In this document: positions 42,122-52,046 of the stretch, in pieces | Position numbering within the stretch: the stretch's first letter is position 1 | Layout: each line of letters opens with the position of its first letter | DNA from: Intrasporangium oryzae NRRL B-24470 | GTDB lineage: Bacteria; Actinomycetota; Actinomycetes; Actinomycetales; Dermatophilaceae | NCBI RefSeq assembly: GCF_000576595.1 | Contig: NZ_AWSA01000020.1 | Coordinates: forward strand, 1-64,000 | Reading direction: 5' to 3' | Length of the DNA stretch: 64,000 nt | Position numbers and translations under genes: made by a program | Notes under the pieces: model-generated | Told to the model about the DNA's origin: nothing | Seen by the model: only the letters and a program-made list of their open reading frames with translations | The model's database searches: none

Positions 42122-44428
42122 ATGAGGAAGTTGGGTTTGGCCCTGGTGGCCGGCTCGGTGGCACTCGTCCTTCCGCTCAGCGCGGGTCTGACCACGGCCA
42201 CGGCCGACACGGCAGCCGCAGGCAAGGACCAGGTCACCACAGGCAAGGACGATCTCGAGCACCCGCTCGGGAAGAAGCAGGCCGCGCTTCGCGCCGAGGG
42301 CAAGAAGCAGCAGCTGCAGGGCAAGATCAAGGCCGACGTCAAGGTCGCCAAGGTCGGCAAGGGCCAGTACGTCGAGCTCGCCCGCGAGGGCGAGGACTCC
42401 ATCTGGACCGTCCTCGGCCAGTTCGGCAACTCGATCAGCACGACATACGGCGGCACCCCGGGTCCGCAGCGCAACCAGATCCCGCAACCTGACCGGAAGG
42501 TCGACAACACGACGATCTGGGCGCCGGACTTCTCGAAGCCGTACTTCGAGAACCTGCTGTTCTCCGACGCGCCAGGCGCGGTCTCGATGCGCAACTTCTA
42601 CAAGGAGCAGTCGTCCAACCGCTACACCGTCAACGGCGAGGTGACCGACTGGGTCAACGTGCCGTTCAACGAGGCCTACTACGGCTCGAACTACTGCGGC
42701 GGCATCGTCTGTGCCCGCACGTGGCTCTTCGTCCGTGACTCGGTCAATGCCTGGTACAACGCCCAGCTCGCCGCGGGCAAGACGGCGGCCGAGATCGAGG
42801 CGGACGTCGCGAAGTTCGACGTCTGGGACCGCTACGACTACGACGGTGACGGCAACTTCAACGAGCCCGACGGCTACATCGACCACTTCCAGTCGGTGCA
42901 CGCCGGTGAGGGCGAGGAGACCGGCGGCGGCGCCCAGGGCACCGACGCGATCTGGTCGCACCGCTGGTACGCCTTCTACAACAACATCGGCGCCACCGGC
43001 CCCGCGTTCAACAAGCTCGGCGGGATCAAGATCGGCGGCACGAACCTCTGGATCGGCGACTACACCGTCGAGCCCGAGAACGGCGGCGTCGGCGTCTTCT
43101 CGCACGAGTACGGCCACGACCTCGGCCTGCCCGACCTCTACGACACGTCGGGCAACACCGGCGGCGCCGAGAACTCCACCGGCTTCTGGACGCTCTACTC
43201 GTCGGGCTCCTACGGCAACTCCGGCAAGCCGGAGGACGGCATTGGCACGAAGCCGATCCCCATGTCCGCCTACGAGAAGATCTTCCTCGGCTGGTCCAAC
43301 TACCAGGTCGTCGGCTACGGCCAGAAGGCCGCGGTCAAGCTCGGCCCGGCCTCGGCCAACACGAAGCAGGCCCAGCAGCTCGTCGCCCTCCTGCCCGACA
43401 AGAAGGTCGACACCGTCATCGGCTCCCCGTATGCCGGTGACCGGTTCTACTACTCGGGCTCGGGCAACGACCTCGAAAACGCCATGACCAGGTCGGTGAC
43501 CCTGCCGGCCGGTTCGGTGAGCCTCTCGGCGAAGGTCCGCTACGCCATCGAGCAGGACTGGGACTACGCCTACCTCACGGTCAACGGCACCGCCGTCCCG
43601 ACCAGCCTCTCGACCGCGACGAACCCCAACGGCCAGAACTTCGGCAACGGCATCACGGGCAGCAGTGGCGGCGCCTGGGTCGACCTCACGGCCGACCTCT
43701 CCGCGTATGCCGGGCAGACCGTGACGCTCGGCTTCCGGTACTGGACCGACGGCGCGGTCGCCGAGGCCGGGTTCTCGGTCGACGAGATCGCCGTCACCGG
43801 CCAGCCGACGGACGGTGCCGAGTCCGACGCGGGCTGGACCTTCACCGGCTTCTCCTCGACCACGGGGACCGTCAGCAAGTCGTACTTCAACGCCTACTTC
43901 GCCGAGTTCCGAAACTACCGCGGCTACGACGCGGGGCTGAAGACGAGCCCGTACAACTTCGGGTTCCTCGACAACCCCAACCTGCAGAACTGGGCGGAGC
44001 GGTTCCCGTACCAGGACGGCCTGCTCGTCTGGTACTACGACACGTCCTTCGCGGACAACAACGTCGGCGACTACTGTGCCGCCGGTCGTTGTGGTGGCCT
44101 CTACCTCCCGGTGGATGCCCACCCGGCCCTGCTGACCCGACCTGACAACGGCAAGGTCTGGCGCCCGCGGATCCAGTCCTACGACTCGACCTTCGGTCTC
44201 GAGAAGACGGACCGGATCTGCCTGCACGCCAACAGCGTCGAGCAGTGCTACGGCAACCTGCCGGCCAACCCGGTCTTCGACGACTCGAAGAGCTACTGGG
44301 TCGCGCCGAACCCGTCGATCGGCCACCTGGGCTGGGCCAGCGTCCAGGTCCCGAACACCGGCACGAAGATCCGCGTCGTCAGCACGTCGACGCTCGGGGA
44401 CTTCATGCAGGTGACCGTCAACCAGTAG
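42122..44428 (+). CDS. secreted immune inhibitor A-type M6 metalloprotease
   Basis: A 768-residue secreted zinc protease. A signal peptide is clear (MRKLGLALVAGSVALVLPLSAG, cut near residue 28), then a propeptide rich in Lys, and the peptidase domain with the zinc motif HEYGH at 328-332 in FSHEYGHDLGLPDLYD. A beta-sandwich follows (SVTLPAGSVSLSAKVRYAIEQDWDYAY). GAGGGAG stands upstream of ATG 42122. Relatives degrade host or environmental proteins; here it may feed on extracellular protein. Strong hairpins follow the stop. Confidence 0.9.
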   Translation: MRKLGLALVAGSVALVLPLSAGLTTATADTAAAGKDQVTTGKDDLEHPLGKKQAALRAEGKKQQLQGKIKADVKVAKVGKGQYVELAREGEDSIWTVLGQFGNSISTTYGGTPGPQRNQIPQPDRKVDNTTIWAPDFSKPYFENLLFSDAPGAVSMRNFYKEQSSNRYTVNGEVTDWVNVPFNEAYYGSNYCGGIVCARTWLFVRDSVNAWYNAQLAAGKTAAEIEADVAKFDVWDRYDYDGDGNFNEPDGYIDHFQSVHAGEGEETGGGAQGTDAIWSHRWYAFYNNIGATGPAFNKLGGIKIGGTNLWIGDYTVEPENGGVGVFSHEYGHDLGLPDLYDTSGNTGGAENSTGFWTLYSSGSYGNSGKPEDGIGTKPIPMSAYEKIFLGWSNYQVVGYGQKAAVKLGPASANTKQAQQLVALLPDKKVDTVIGSPYAGDRFYYSGSGNDLENAMTRSVTLPAGSVSLSAKVRYAIEQDWDYAYLTVNGTAVPTSLSTATNPNGQNFGNGITGSSGGAWVDLTADLSAYAGQTVTLGFRYWTDGAVAEAGFSVDEIAVTGQPTDGAESDAGWTFTGFSSTTGTVSKSYFNAYFAEFRNYRGYDAGLKTSPYNFGFLDNPNLQNWAERFPYQDGLLVWYYDTSFADNNVGDYCAAGRCGGLYLPVDAHPALLTRPDNGKVWRPRIQSYDSTFGLEKTDRICLHANSVEQCYGNLPANPVFDDSKSYWVAPNPSIGHLGWASVQVPNTGTKIRVVSTSTLGDFMQVTVNQ

Positions 44429-44439
44429 GTGAGCAGGTG

Positions 44440-44461
44440 GGCCGACCCCTGGCGGTCGGCC
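44440..44461 (+). terminator. 8-bp hairpin after the M6 protease gene
   Basis: GGCCGACC (44440-44447) pairs with GGTCGGCC (44454-44461), loop of 6 nt. It is the first of two hairpins between convergent genes. Confidence 0.5.
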
Positions 44462-44468
44462 GGTCGGT

Positions 44469-44509
44469 GACGGTGTCCCACCCCTCCTCGCGGAGGGTGG
44501 GACACCGTC
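44469..44509. terminator. 15-bp bidirectional hairpin between convergent genes
   Basis: GACGGTGTCCCACCC (44469-44483) is exactly complementary to 44495-44509, with an 11-nt loop. It should end both the protease and the DinB transcripts. Confidence 0.8.
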
Positions 44510-44515
44510 CCGTCG

Positions 44516-45148
44516 TCAGGCGCCGCTCGCGGCGGTTCCGGCCGGCTCGGCGTGACCCGCCGGACGCCAGGGCCTCAGCCACGGCGTCTCGGGCCAGCCC
44601 TCCCGTGCCGCGAGGAGCGCGTACATCGTGGCGCCGTCGATGGACTCGCGGACGATGTCGGCGTGCCCCGCGTGCCGGGCGAGCTCCTCGACGAGGTGCC
44701 CGGCGACCCAGCGCACGGACCACGCGTCGACGTCCCTCGGGAACCACGGGGCGTCGCGGGGGACCGGCACCGGGGCGTCGAGGTCGGCGCTTCCGAGCAC
44801 CTCACGCGTTCGCACGCCCTCCGCAGCGAGCGCGGCGAGGAGCGACTCGAGCGTGTCGTCGTCGGTCACGACGAAATCCTGGCCGTAGGCCGCGACCCGC
44901 TCCTCGAACGACTCCTTCGGCGGGGGTGGCGGGTTTGGCGCCGCAGCGATGCGGTCGACCCAGCCGCGCTCGCACGTCGTGACGTGCTTGATCAGGCCGC
45001 CGATCGTCAGGGTTCCGGCCGTGGGCGCGAGCCGGATCTGCTCCTCGGTCAGCCCGAAGGCCACGGTGGCGAACGCGTCGCGCTGCTGTTCGATGTAGGC
45101 GATGAGGTTCTCACGCTCGTCGCGGACGGGTGGGACGTGTGCTGCCAT
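44516..45148 (-). CDS. DinB/DUF664 superfamily protein
   Basis: A 210-residue four-helix protein of the DinB/DUF664 group: ENLIAYIEQQRDAFATVAFGLTEEQ at the start, LIKHVTTCERGWVDRI near residue 55 with the first metal His, and VRWVAGHLVEELARHAGHADIVRE near 155 with further His. In actinobacteria many DinB proteins are thiol transferases using mycothiol, which is a possible role. AGGAGCAGAG precedes ATG 45148. Confidence 0.83.
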   Translation of the reverse strand: MAAHVPPVRDERENLIAYIEQQRDAFATVAFGLTEEQIRLAPTAGTLTIGGLIKHVTTCERGWVDRIAAAPNPPPPPKESFEERVAAYGQDFVVTDDDTLESLLAALAAEGVRTREVLGSADLDAPVPVPRDAPWFPRDVDAWSVRWVAGHLVEELARHAGHADIVRESIDGATMYALLAAREGWPETPWLRPWRPAGHAEPAGTAASGA

Positions 45149-45178
45149 CTCTGCTCCTGTGGTCGGTTCGGAGGGTCA

Positions 45179-45226
45179 TGCCGTGCTGGGATGTCGTGTC
45201 GTGCGGGTTGTCGTGCCGTGCTGGGA
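45179..45226. repeat. 13-bp direct repeat in the DinB gene upstream region
   Basis: TGCCGTGCTGGGA at 45179-45191 and 45214-45226, in the 151-nt gap between the two DinB genes. It could be a regulator site or simple slippage. Confidence 0.55.
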
Positions 45227-45299
45227 ACGCTGTGCTGTGCGGGCCCCGAGGCGATGGCTTCGGGAGGACACCGCGTGGAGGGTGCGTCGATAGGGCCGG

Positions 45300-45872
45300 T
45301 CAGTCGGCGCGGTGCGCCCACAGGTCGCGCAGGAGCGCGATCTCGGCGCCGTGGTGGATCAGCTCGCGGTTGATGTGGAGCACGAGCTCGGCCCGCGGGT
45401 GCGACGCCCACGGTCCCTCGCTCGGGCCGCACGGCTGCGCCAGCTCGGCGTCACCCCAGCCGCGCACGCCGGCCAGCCACGCGGCATACGCCTCGTCGAG
45501 CTGGGCGAGCGCCCCCTCTGCGGTCGCGGCGTAGTCGAAAGTGACGTAGTCGGCCTCCGGGCCGCCGAAGTGGCCGTGGACCCGCGCGCCGAGGACGCCG
45601 ACGATGATGTGGGCCAGGCGCCAGGCGATGGTCGTCACCGGCGCGGGGACCGGCTCGGGGTAGGCGAAGTCGATGGTGAGCGCGCCTGACCCGCCCTGGA
45701 TCTCGGTCCGCCCCTGCCCGCGCGGGTGCAGGCTCCACGCGCCGGGGACCGGCTCCCAGAGGTACTCGTCGTCGGTGAGCCCGGCGAGGCGCGGCCGCAG
45801 CTGGTTGGTCCAGTGGAACTCGATCTGGTCGAGCAGCAGGTGGTTGAGGTCGATCGCCGTTGTCGTCGTCAT
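45300..45872 (-). CDS. DinB superfamily protein
   Basis: A 190-residue DinB-fold protein. LLLDQIEFHWTNQLRPRLAGL is near the start, TIAWRLAHIIVGVLGARVHGHFG near residue 80 with metal-type His, and VLHINRELIHHGAEIALLRDLW at the end. GGTGGAG precedes ATG 45872. It is divergent from a WYL regulator across 61 nt with a palindrome, so it is probably its target. The reaction is unknown. Confidence 0.82.
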   Translation of the reverse strand: MTTTTAIDLNHLLLDQIEFHWTNQLRPRLAGLTDDEYLWEPVPGAWSLHPRGQGRTEIQGGSGALTIDFAYPEPVPAPVTTIAWRLAHIIVGVLGARVHGHFGGPEADYVTFDYAATAEGALAQLDEAYAAWLAGVRGWGDAELAQPCGPSEGPWASHPRAELVLHINRELIHHGAEIALLRDLWAHRAD

Positions 45873-45895
45873 GACTCCACCTTGCTGGGGAAATA

Positions 45896-45910
45896 GGACA
45901 GATCTTGTCC
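45896..45910. promoter_or_regulatory. palindrome between the DinB and WYL genes
   Basis: GGACA and TGTCC arms around GATCT, centred between the two start codons. It is a likely operator for the WYL regulator. Confidence 0.5.
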
Positions 45911-45933
45911 GCAGAGCCTGCGAGACTCGAGCC

Positions 45934-46947
45934 ATGAGCGAGTCATCCGAGAGCGCCGGCGGGACAACGGCCCGGGTGCTGCGCCTGCTCGACCTGCTCC
46001 AGTCACGGCCCGTCTGGAGCGGCACCGAGCTCGCCGAGCGGCTCGGCGTCACGACGCGCAGCGTCCGGCGCGACGTCGAGCGGCTCCGTGACCTCGGCTA
46101 CCCCCTCAACGCCGAGCACGGCGCCGGCGGGGGATACCAGCTCGGCGCGGGAAGGCGCCTACCGCCGCTCCTGCTCGACGACGACGAGGCCGTTGCCGTC
46201 GCCGTGTGCCTGCGCCTCGCCGCGGGCGGCACGGTCGAGGGGCTCGGCGAGGCGGCCGTGCGGACCCTCGCCAAGCTCGACCAGGTCCTCCCCGGACGAC
46301 TTCGCGCCCAGGTCGAGGCGATCCACGAGGCGACGGTCACCCTGGACTCGAGCGGTCCCATCGTCGACGCGCGCACCCTGCTCCTGCTCGCCCGTGCGTG
46401 CCGTGCGACCGAGCAGGTCGCCTTCGGGTATGCCGGACCGCGCGGTCCCAGCGAACGCCGGGTCGAGCCGTACCGCCTCGTCGCGACCGGTCGGCGCTGG
46501 TACCTCGTCGCGTTCGACCGCGACCGCGACGACTGGCGCACCTTCCGGCTCGACCGGATCGAGCGCGCACGCGGGCGAGGCTGGCGGTTCCGCCAGCGCG
46601 AGGCCCCCGACGCCGCCGAGTTCGTGCGCCGCGCGATCAGCCAGTCGGCCTACGACCACGTCGCCCGCGTCCGCATCGCCGCGCCGAGGTCCGTTGTCGT
46701 CCAGCGGATCCCGAGCTCGGTCGGGACTGTCACCGCGGACGGTCCCGACCACTGCATCTTCGAGGCGGGCGGCAACGACCTCGATGCGATGGCGATGCAC
46801 ATCGGCGCGCTCCCGTGGGAGCTCGAGCTGCTCGACCCGCCCGAGCTCCGCGAGGCGATGCTCCGGCAGGCCGAGCGTCTCGCCCGCGCGGCCGCGGGCC
46901 TGTCGTCGACGGACCGTCGCACCCACGCTGCAAGGATGGGGACATGA
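45934..46947 (+). CDS. WYL-domain transcriptional regulator
   Basis: A 337-residue regulator: an HTH_11 domain at about residues 15-70 ([27 protein letters not shown]), then a WYL domain near 150-230 with [23 protein letters not shown], and the WCX extension. WYL domains bind nucleic acid fragments or other ligands. It overlaps rsmI by 4 nt, which may simply be close packing. The divergent DinB gene is its likely target. Confidence 0.87.
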   Translation: MSESSESAGGTTARVLRLLDLLQSRPVWSGTELAERLGVTTRSVRRDVERLRDLGYPLNAEHGAGGGYQLGAGRRLPPLLLDDDEAVAVAVCLRLAAGGTVEGLGEAAVRTLAKLDQVLPGRLRAQVEAIHEATVTLDSSGPIVDARTLLLLARACRATEQVAFGYAGPRGPSERRVEPYRLVATGRRWYLVAFDRDRDDWRTFRLDRIERARGRGWRFRQREAPDAAEFVRRAISQSAYDHVARVRIAAPRSVVVQRIPSSVGTVTADGPDHCIFEAGGNDLDAMAMHIGALPWELELLDPPELREAMLRQAERLARAAAGLSSTDRRTHAARMGT

Positions 46948-47774
46948 CCACCGGCACCCTCGTCCTCGCCGCGACCCCGATCGGCGACCCGCGCGACGCC
47001 GCCCCGCGCCTCGGCGAGGAGCTCGCGACCGCCGACGTCGTCGCGGCCGAGGACACGCGCCGGCTCAAGCGCCTGCTGACCGACCTCGGCGTCGCCCCGA
47101 CCGGCCGCATCCTCAGCTACCACGAGCACAACGAGGCGAGCCGCACCCCCGAGCTCGTCGAGCGGCTCGTCGCCGGCGACCGGGTCGTCGTCGTCACCGA
47201 CGCCGGTATGCCGTCCGTCTCCGACCCCGGATACCGCCTCGTCGCCGCCGCGGTCGAGTCCGGGGTCCGCGTCACGTGCGTCCCCGGACCGAGCGCGGTG
47301 CTCATGGCGCTCGCCGTGTCGGGGCTGCCCGTCGACCGGTTCTGTTTCGACGGGTTCCTCCCGCGCAAGGCGGGGGAGCGGGCCAGGGTGCTCGCCGAGG
47401 TCGCAGACGAACGCCGCACCATCGTCTTCTTCGAGGCCCCGCACCGCCTCGCCGAGACGCTCGCGGCCATGCGCGACGCGTTCGGCGCGGACCGCAGGGC
47501 AGCCGTGTGCCGCGAGCTGACCAAGACGTACGAGGAGGTCCGCCGCGGGACCCTCGCCGAGCTCGCCGACTGGGCCGCCGACGGGGTCAAGGGGGAGATC
47601 ACCATCGTCGTCGCGGGCGCCGAGCGCAAGGTCGCGTCCCTCGAGGAGGCGGTCAGCGGCATACGGGCGCGGGTGGCTGCGGGGGAGCGGCTCAAGGACG
47701 TCTGCGCCGAGGTCGCCGCACAGACCGGGCTGTCCAAGAAGGCTCTCTACGACACGGCGATCGCCGAGGCCTGA
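46944..47774 (+). CDS. rsmI: 16S rRNA (cytidine-1402 2'-O)-methyltransferase
   Basis: A 276-residue SAM-dependent enzyme that 2'-O-methylates C1402 in the decoding centre of 16S rRNA. It has the tetrapyrrole-methylase fold: [17 protein letters not shown] at the start, [13 protein letters not shown] near residue 35, [16 protein letters not shown] near 90 and [18 protein letters not shown] near 112. The C-terminal SGLSK-type end is [13 protein letters not shown]. The homologue next to pmt in mycobacteria is Rv1003. Confidence 0.93.
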   Translation: MTTGTLVLAATPIGDPRDAAPRLGEELATADVVAAEDTRRLKRLLTDLGVAPTGRILSYHEHNEASRTPELVERLVAGDRVVVVTDAGMPSVSDPGYRLVAAAVESGVRVTCVPGPSAVLMALAVSGLPVDRFCFDGFLPRKAGERARVLAEVADERRTIVFFEAPHRLAETLAAMRDAFGADRRAAVCRELTKTYEEVRRGTLAELADWAADGVKGEITIVVAGAERKVASLEEAVSGIRARVAAGERLKDVCAEVAAQTGLSKKALYDTAIAEA

Positions 47775-47892
47775 CCAGCGGCTCCGATGCCCCGCCGGTC
47801 GGCCCTTGCCCCGACGGCCTCGTCGCGAAAGGCTGGACGCGACCGACCGTCCGGCGACCACGAGGACGGCACGACGCAGACCAGGAGTGCAC

Positions 47893-48324
47893 ATGGCAAT
47901 CGTTCGCAACGCAACCGCCCACTGGGAAGGCTCCCTCATGGAGGGCGCCGGCACGGTCACCTTCGACTCGTCCGGCATCGGCACCTACGACGTCACGTGG
48001 GCCTCACGCTCCGAGGAGAAGTCGGGTGGTCGCACGAGCCCCGAGGAGCTCATCGCGGCGGCCCACTCGACGTGCTTCTCGATGGCCCTCTCGCACGCCC
48101 TCGCCCAGGCCGGGACGCCGGCGACGACGCTCGACACGACGGCAGCCGTCGACTTCAAGCCGGGCACGGGCATCACCGGGATCGCCCTCAAGGTGACCGG
48201 AGCCGTCCCGGGCCTCAGCGCCGAGCAGTTCCAGGCCGCCGCCGAGGGGGCCAAGGCCGGCTGCCCCGTCAGCCAGGCGCTCGCGGCCGTCCCGATCACC
48301 CTCGAGGCGCACCTCGCGGAATGA
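47893..48324 (+). CDS. osmC: OsmC-family peroxiredoxin
   Basis: A 143-residue OsmC/Ohr-family thiol peroxidase for organic and inorganic hydroperoxides. ATAHWEGSLMEGAGTV is near the start, SPEELIAAAHSTCFSMALS near 52 holds the first active Cys, and GAKAGCPVSQAL near 118 the second. AGGAGTGCAC precedes ATG 47893. It belongs to the OsmC rather than Ohr branch, judging from the helix spacing. It stands alone, ending at a strong terminator. Confidence 0.88.
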   Translation: MAIVRNATAHWEGSLMEGAGTVTFDSSGIGTYDVTWASRSEEKSGGRTSPEELIAAAHSTCFSMALSHALAQAGTPATTLDTTAAVDFKPGTGITGIALKVTGAVPGLSAEQFQAAAEGAKAGCPVSQALAAVPITLEAHLAE

Positions 48325-48361
48325 TCCAGTGAGCGTGTGACCGTCTGACTGTCCAGAGCCC

Positions 48362-48395
48362 AGCGCGGCGGGTGCCCTCGGGCGCCCGCCGCGCT
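48362..48395. terminator. 16-bp hairpin between osmC and an SRPBCC gene
   Basis: The 16-nt arms (48362-48377, 48380-48395) are complementary with one G-U pair and a 2-nt loop. It lies between convergent genes. Confidence 0.8.
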
Positions 48396-48432
48396 CGGCT
48401 TCAGTGTGGACGCCGTTGGGCGGCCTGAGCGC

Positions 48433-48864
48433 TCAGGCTTCGACGGTCCGCTTGAGGGCGTCGAGCATGGACTGCCAGTTCTCGCTGAACTGCCTTGCCT
48501 GCTCCGCCGACTCGTTGCCGTCCTGGGTGAGAGTGACGGTCGTGCGCTCGCCATCGGCCGTAGGCGCCAGGTCGTACGTCACCGTGTGGTAGTTCTCCGG
48601 CCGGTCCTCCTGGCCCATGAGCGGGCTGTAGTGCGAGAACGAGAGGTGTCTCGGCTCGTCGTTCTCGAGCACCTCCCCCTTGTCCTCGTAGGGGCTGCCG
48701 TTCATCTCGCCGCGCCACGTGATGGGGCTGCCCACCCGCCAGTCCGTCGACAGCTCGGTGCCGACCATCCACGACCTCACCTGATCCGGCTCGGTCAGCG
48801 CGCCCCAGACCGTGTCCGGCGCCGCGTCGACCATGACCTCTGCTCGTGCCACGTGATCTGTCAT
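48433..48864 (-). CDS. SRPBCC/AHSA1-family protein
   Basis: A 143-residue protein of the Aha1-C-terminal (AHSA1) group: [24 protein letters not shown] at the start, [15 protein letters not shown] near residue 43, [14 protein letters not shown] near 70 and a long C-terminal helix ([22 protein letters not shown]). The ligand and role are unknown; such genes are often stress-related. It is divergent from metG. Confidence 0.85.
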   Translation of the reverse strand: MTDHVARAEVMVDAAPDTVWGALTEPDQVRSWMVGTELSTDWRVGSPITWRGEMNGSPYEDKGEVLENDEPRHLSFSHYSPLMGQEDRPENYHTVTYDLAPTADGERTTVTLTQDGNESAEQARQFSENWQSMLDALKRTVEA

Positions 48865-48942
48865 GAGGAAGTCGTACCCACCCGAGGCGCTCTGCCTGCC
48901 GCAGCGCCGAGAACCCAGGCGCGGCCTGCTCCGGGCGGACCC

Positions 48943-48948
48943 TAGGAT
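48943..48948 (+). promoter_or_regulatory. -10 element, leaderless promoter of metG
   Basis: TAGGAT, 7 nt, then ATG 48956. Confidence 0.6.
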
Positions 48949-48955
48949 TCAGCGC

Positions 48956-50926
48956 ATGAGCAAAGTCCTGTCTGCTGTCGCCTGGCCGTACACCAACGGC
49001 CCGCGCCACATCGGCCATGTGGCCGGGTTCGGTGTGCCCTCCGACGTCTTCAGTCGGTACATGCGGATGGCCGGACACGACGTGCTCATGGTCTCCGGCA
49101 CCGACGAGCACGGCACGCCGATCCTCGTCCTCGCCGAGGAGGAGGGCCTCACCCCGCAGGAGCTCGTCGACAAGTACAACGAGGTCATCGCGCGCGACCT
49201 GACCGACCTCGGCCTCTCCTACGACCTCTTCACGCGCACGACGACGCGCAACCACTACGCCGTCGTGCAGGAGATGTTCCGCCAGGTCCACGCCAACGGC
49301 TACATGATCGAGCAGACGACCAAGGGCGCGATCAGCCCGTCGACCGGCCGCACGCTGCCCGACCGCTACATCGAGGGCACCTGCCCGATCTGCGGGTTCC
49401 CCGAGGCCCGCGGCGACCAGTGCGACAACTGCGGCAACCAGCTCGACGCCGACGAGCTCATCAACCCCCGCAGCAAGATCAACGGCGAGACCCCCGAGTT
49501 CATCGAGACGCAGCACTTCTTCCTCGACCTGCCGGCCCTCGCCGACGCGCTCGGCGTGTGGCTCGACGAGCGCGAGGCGTCGGGCACGTGGCGCCCCAAC
49601 GTCATCAAGTTCAGCAAGAACCTCCTCAAGGACGTCCGGCCGCGCGCGATGACCCGCGACATCGACTGGGGGATCCCGATCCCGCTCGAGGGCTGGGAGG
49701 ACAACCCGACCAAGCGCCTCTACGTCTGGTTCGATGCCGTCATCGGCTACCTCTCCGCCTCGATCGAGTGGGCGCGTCGCCAGGGTGACCCCGAGCGCTG
49801 GCGGGAGTGGTGGAACGAGCCCGAGGCCGTGTCCTACTACTTCCAGGGCAAGGACAACATCACCTTCCACAGCCAGATCTGGCCGGCCGAGCTGCTCGGC
49901 TACGCCGGCCGCGGCGACAAGGGCGGCGAGCCCGGTCCCTACGGTGTGCTCAACCTGCCGACCGAGGTCGTCGCCTCGGAGTTCATGACGCTCGAGGGCA
50001 AGCAGTTCTCGACGAGCCGCAAGCACGTCATCTACGTCAAGGACATCGTCGCCCGCTACGGCCCCGACCCCATCCGCTACTTCATCTGCGCGGCCGGCCC
50101 CGAGAACCAGGACGCCGACTTCAGCTGGGCCGAGTTCGTCCAGCGCAACAACAGCGAGCTCGTCGCCGGCTGGGGCAACCTCGTCAACCGGACGGCGGCC
50201 ATGATCGCCAAGAACTTCGGCGAGATCCCCCCGTCGTATGCCGTCGAGCCCGTCGACGAGGAGCTCCTCGCTACCGTCTCGGCCGGGTTCGAGGCCGTGG
50301 GCGGCTTCCTCGAACGGCATCGTCAGAAGGCGGCGCTCGCCGAGGTCATGCGAATCGTCGGCGAGGCCAACGCCTACGTCTCGAAGACCGAGCCGTTCAA
50401 GCTCAAGGGCGACGACGAGCGGGAGCGCCTCGCGACGGTGCTCCACACGCTCGTCCAGGCCGTGTCCGACATCAACACGCTGATCGCGCCGTTCCTGCCG
50501 CACGCCGCCAACCGGGTCCACGCCGTCCTCGGCGGCGAGGGCGTCTTCATGCCGATGCCGCGCCTCGATGTCGTCGCCGACCTCGACGACGGGTCGCGGT
50601 CCTACCCGGTGATCACCGGCGACTACTCCATGACACCGCGGTGGGAGTCGCGTCCGGTCCTCGTCGGCACGCCGATCGCCAAGCCGACCGGGGTCTTCAC
50701 CAAGCTCGACCCCGAGCAGGTCATCGCCGACGAGCGCGCGCGCCTCGGTGACGCCGCCCCCGGCAGAACCCGCCACCACACGGACCCGCTCGCGGCACCG
50801 AAGATGGGCAAGCCGAAGCACGAGGGTCGCCCGGAGGTCACTCAGAGCGGCGAGGGCAACGGGGTCGACGAGGGGACGGCGCAGGCGACGGGTGACGCGG
50901 GCGACGACGCGGGCACGACGGCATGA
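48956..50926 (+). CDS. metG: methionyl-tRNA synthetase
   Basis: A 656-residue class I synthetase charging tRNA-Met. HIGH appears as HIGHVAGF at about residues 21-28. The zinc knuckle is CPICG...CDNCG near 145-165, and KMSKS is replaced by FSTSR near 350 ([11 protein letters not shown]), which I recall as common in actinobacterial enzymes. The anticodon-binding helices follow ([22 protein letters not shown]). The acidic, low-complexity C-terminus (after about 610) lacks the tRNA-binding dimer domain. It overlaps tatD by 4 nt. Confidence 0.96.
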   Translation: MSKVLSAVAWPYTNGPRHIGHVAGFGVPSDVFSRYMRMAGHDVLMVSGTDEHGTPILVLAEEEGLTPQELVDKYNEVIARDLTDLGLSYDLFTRTTTRNHYAVVQEMFRQVHANGYMIEQTTKGAISPSTGRTLPDRYIEGTCPICGFPEARGDQCDNCGNQLDADELINPRSKINGETPEFIETQHFFLDLPALADALGVWLDEREASGTWRPNVIKFSKNLLKDVRPRAMTRDIDWGIPIPLEGWEDNPTKRLYVWFDAVIGYLSASIEWARRQGDPERWREWWNEPEAVSYYFQGKDNITFHSQIWPAELLGYAGRGDKGGEPGPYGVLNLPTEVVASEFMTLEGKQFSTSRKHVIYVKDIVARYGPDPIRYFICAAGPENQDADFSWAEFVQRNNSELVAGWGNLVNRTAAMIAKNFGEIPPSYAVEPVDEELLATVSAGFEAVGGFLERHRQKAALAEVMRIVGEANAYVSKTEPFKLKGDDERERLATVLHTLVQAVSDINTLIAPFLPHAANRVHAVLGGEGVFMPMPRLDVVADLDDGSRSYPVITGDYSMTPRWESRPVLVGTPIAKPTGVFTKLDPEQVIADERARLGDAAPGRTRHHTDPLAAPKMGKPKHEGRPEVTQSGEGNGVDEGTAQATGDAGDDAGTTA

Positions 50927-51777
50927 GCTCCGGGTCGGGGCACCGCGGGCTGCCCGAGGTCGCTCCCGACCCGCTGCCCATCGACGTCGTCGACAACCAT
51001 GTCCACCTCGACATCACCCGTGAGGGGGACGCGCCGCTCGACGTCGCCGAGGCGATCGCCCGCGCCCGCTCGGTCGGGGTGACGCGTCTCGTCCAGGTCG
51101 GGTGCGACCTCGCCGGGGTGCGCTTCACGATGGACGCCATCGAGCGGCATACCGAAGTCGTGGGCGCGATCGCCCTGCACCCCAACGAGGTTCCTCGGCT
51201 CGCAGCCGCCGGTCGGCTGGACGAGGCGTATGCCGAGGTCGAGCGGTCGGCCGCACACGAGCGGATCCGTGCCATCGGCGAGACGGGGCTCGACTACTTC
51301 CGGACGGGTCCCGAGGGTGTCGCCGTGCAGCAGGACGGGTTCCGCTGGCACATCGACCTGGCCAAGCGCCTCGGCAAGGCCCTGCAGATCCACGACCGCG
51401 ACGCGCACGAGGACGTCCTGCGCATTCTCGAGGAGGAGGGGGCGCCCGAGCACACCGTCCTGCACTGCTTCTCCGCTGACCTCGCGATGGCGCGGGAGTG
51501 CGCCGAGCGCGGGTACTACCTCAGCTTCGCGGGGACGGTGACGTTCAAGAACGCTCGCGGGCTGCGCGACGCCCTCACGGCGACGCCGCTCGACCGCCTT
51601 CTCGTCGAGACCGACGCTCCCTACCTGACACCGAGTCCGCACCGCGGGGCGACGAACGCCTCCTTCCTCGTCCCGTTGACGATCCGCGCCATGGCGGGGG
51701 TCCTCAACGTCGACGTTCCGTCCCTGTGCCGCGCTGTCTCCGACAACTCCGAGCGGGTCTACGGCCCTTGGGAGTGA
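50923..51777 (+). CDS. tatD: TatD-family metal-dependent hydrolase
   Basis: A 284-residue TIM-barrel hydrolase. The metal ligands sit in DNHVHLDI near residue 24, ALHPNEVP near 87, [14 protein letters not shown] near 120, [10 protein letters not shown] near 156, [16 protein letters not shown] near 180 and [15 protein letters not shown] near 228. TatD proteins are 3'-5' DNases/RNases or D-aminoacyl hydrolases. The order metG-tatD-rpfB-ksgA-ispE is conserved in actinobacteria. Confidence 0.93.
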   Translation: MSSGSGHRGLPEVAPDPLPIDVVDNHVHLDITREGDAPLDVAEAIARARSVGVTRLVQVGCDLAGVRFTMDAIERHTEVVGAIALHPNEVPRLAAAGRLDEAYAEVERSAAHERIRAIGETGLDYFRTGPEGVAVQQDGFRWHIDLAKRLGKALQIHDRDAHEDVLRILEEEGAPEHTVLHCFSADLAMARECAERGYYLSFAGTVTFKNARGLRDALTATPLDRLLVETDAPYLTPSPHRGATNASFLVPLTIRAMAGVLNVDVPSLCRAVSDNSERVYGPWE

Positions 51778-51899
51778 GGCGAACTCGTGGTCGGGTGGTC
51801 CCGGGGACGCCGAGCGGCCCCCTCCGGGCGAACGGGACAAAGAGCGCATAGCAGGCCCAGCGCGAGTCCGCGCGCTGAGACGGTCGCCGTTACCGAAAT

Positions 51900-51929
51900 T
51901 TGACCTATCCGAGGCCGATCGGTCACTGT
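51900..51929 (+). promoter_or_regulatory. possible promoter of rpfB
   Basis: TTGACC (51900-51905), 18 bp, CACTGT (51924-51929) in the 269-nt leader region. The 5' leader would be about 110 nt, unlike the leaderless neighbours. I see no c-di-AMP riboswitch core in it. Confidence 0.35.
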
Positions 51930-52046
51930 GGTTGACCGTTGGCCGGTTGCTGCCCCGCATCGCCGCCCCTGACGGGACCCTTCCAGGGCCCGGACGGAGC
52001 GGACCGAGAGCGCGTTGCACCCGGATGGTTCGACGTTCGGAGAGTT

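Noticed and set aside
51778-52046. c-di-AMP (ydaO/yuaA) riboswitch upstream of rpfB
   Set aside because: Such riboswitches often precede rpf genes in actinobacteria, but I could not find the conserved core blocks in this leader. Only a possible -35/-10 pair is visible. A covariance-model search would settle it.
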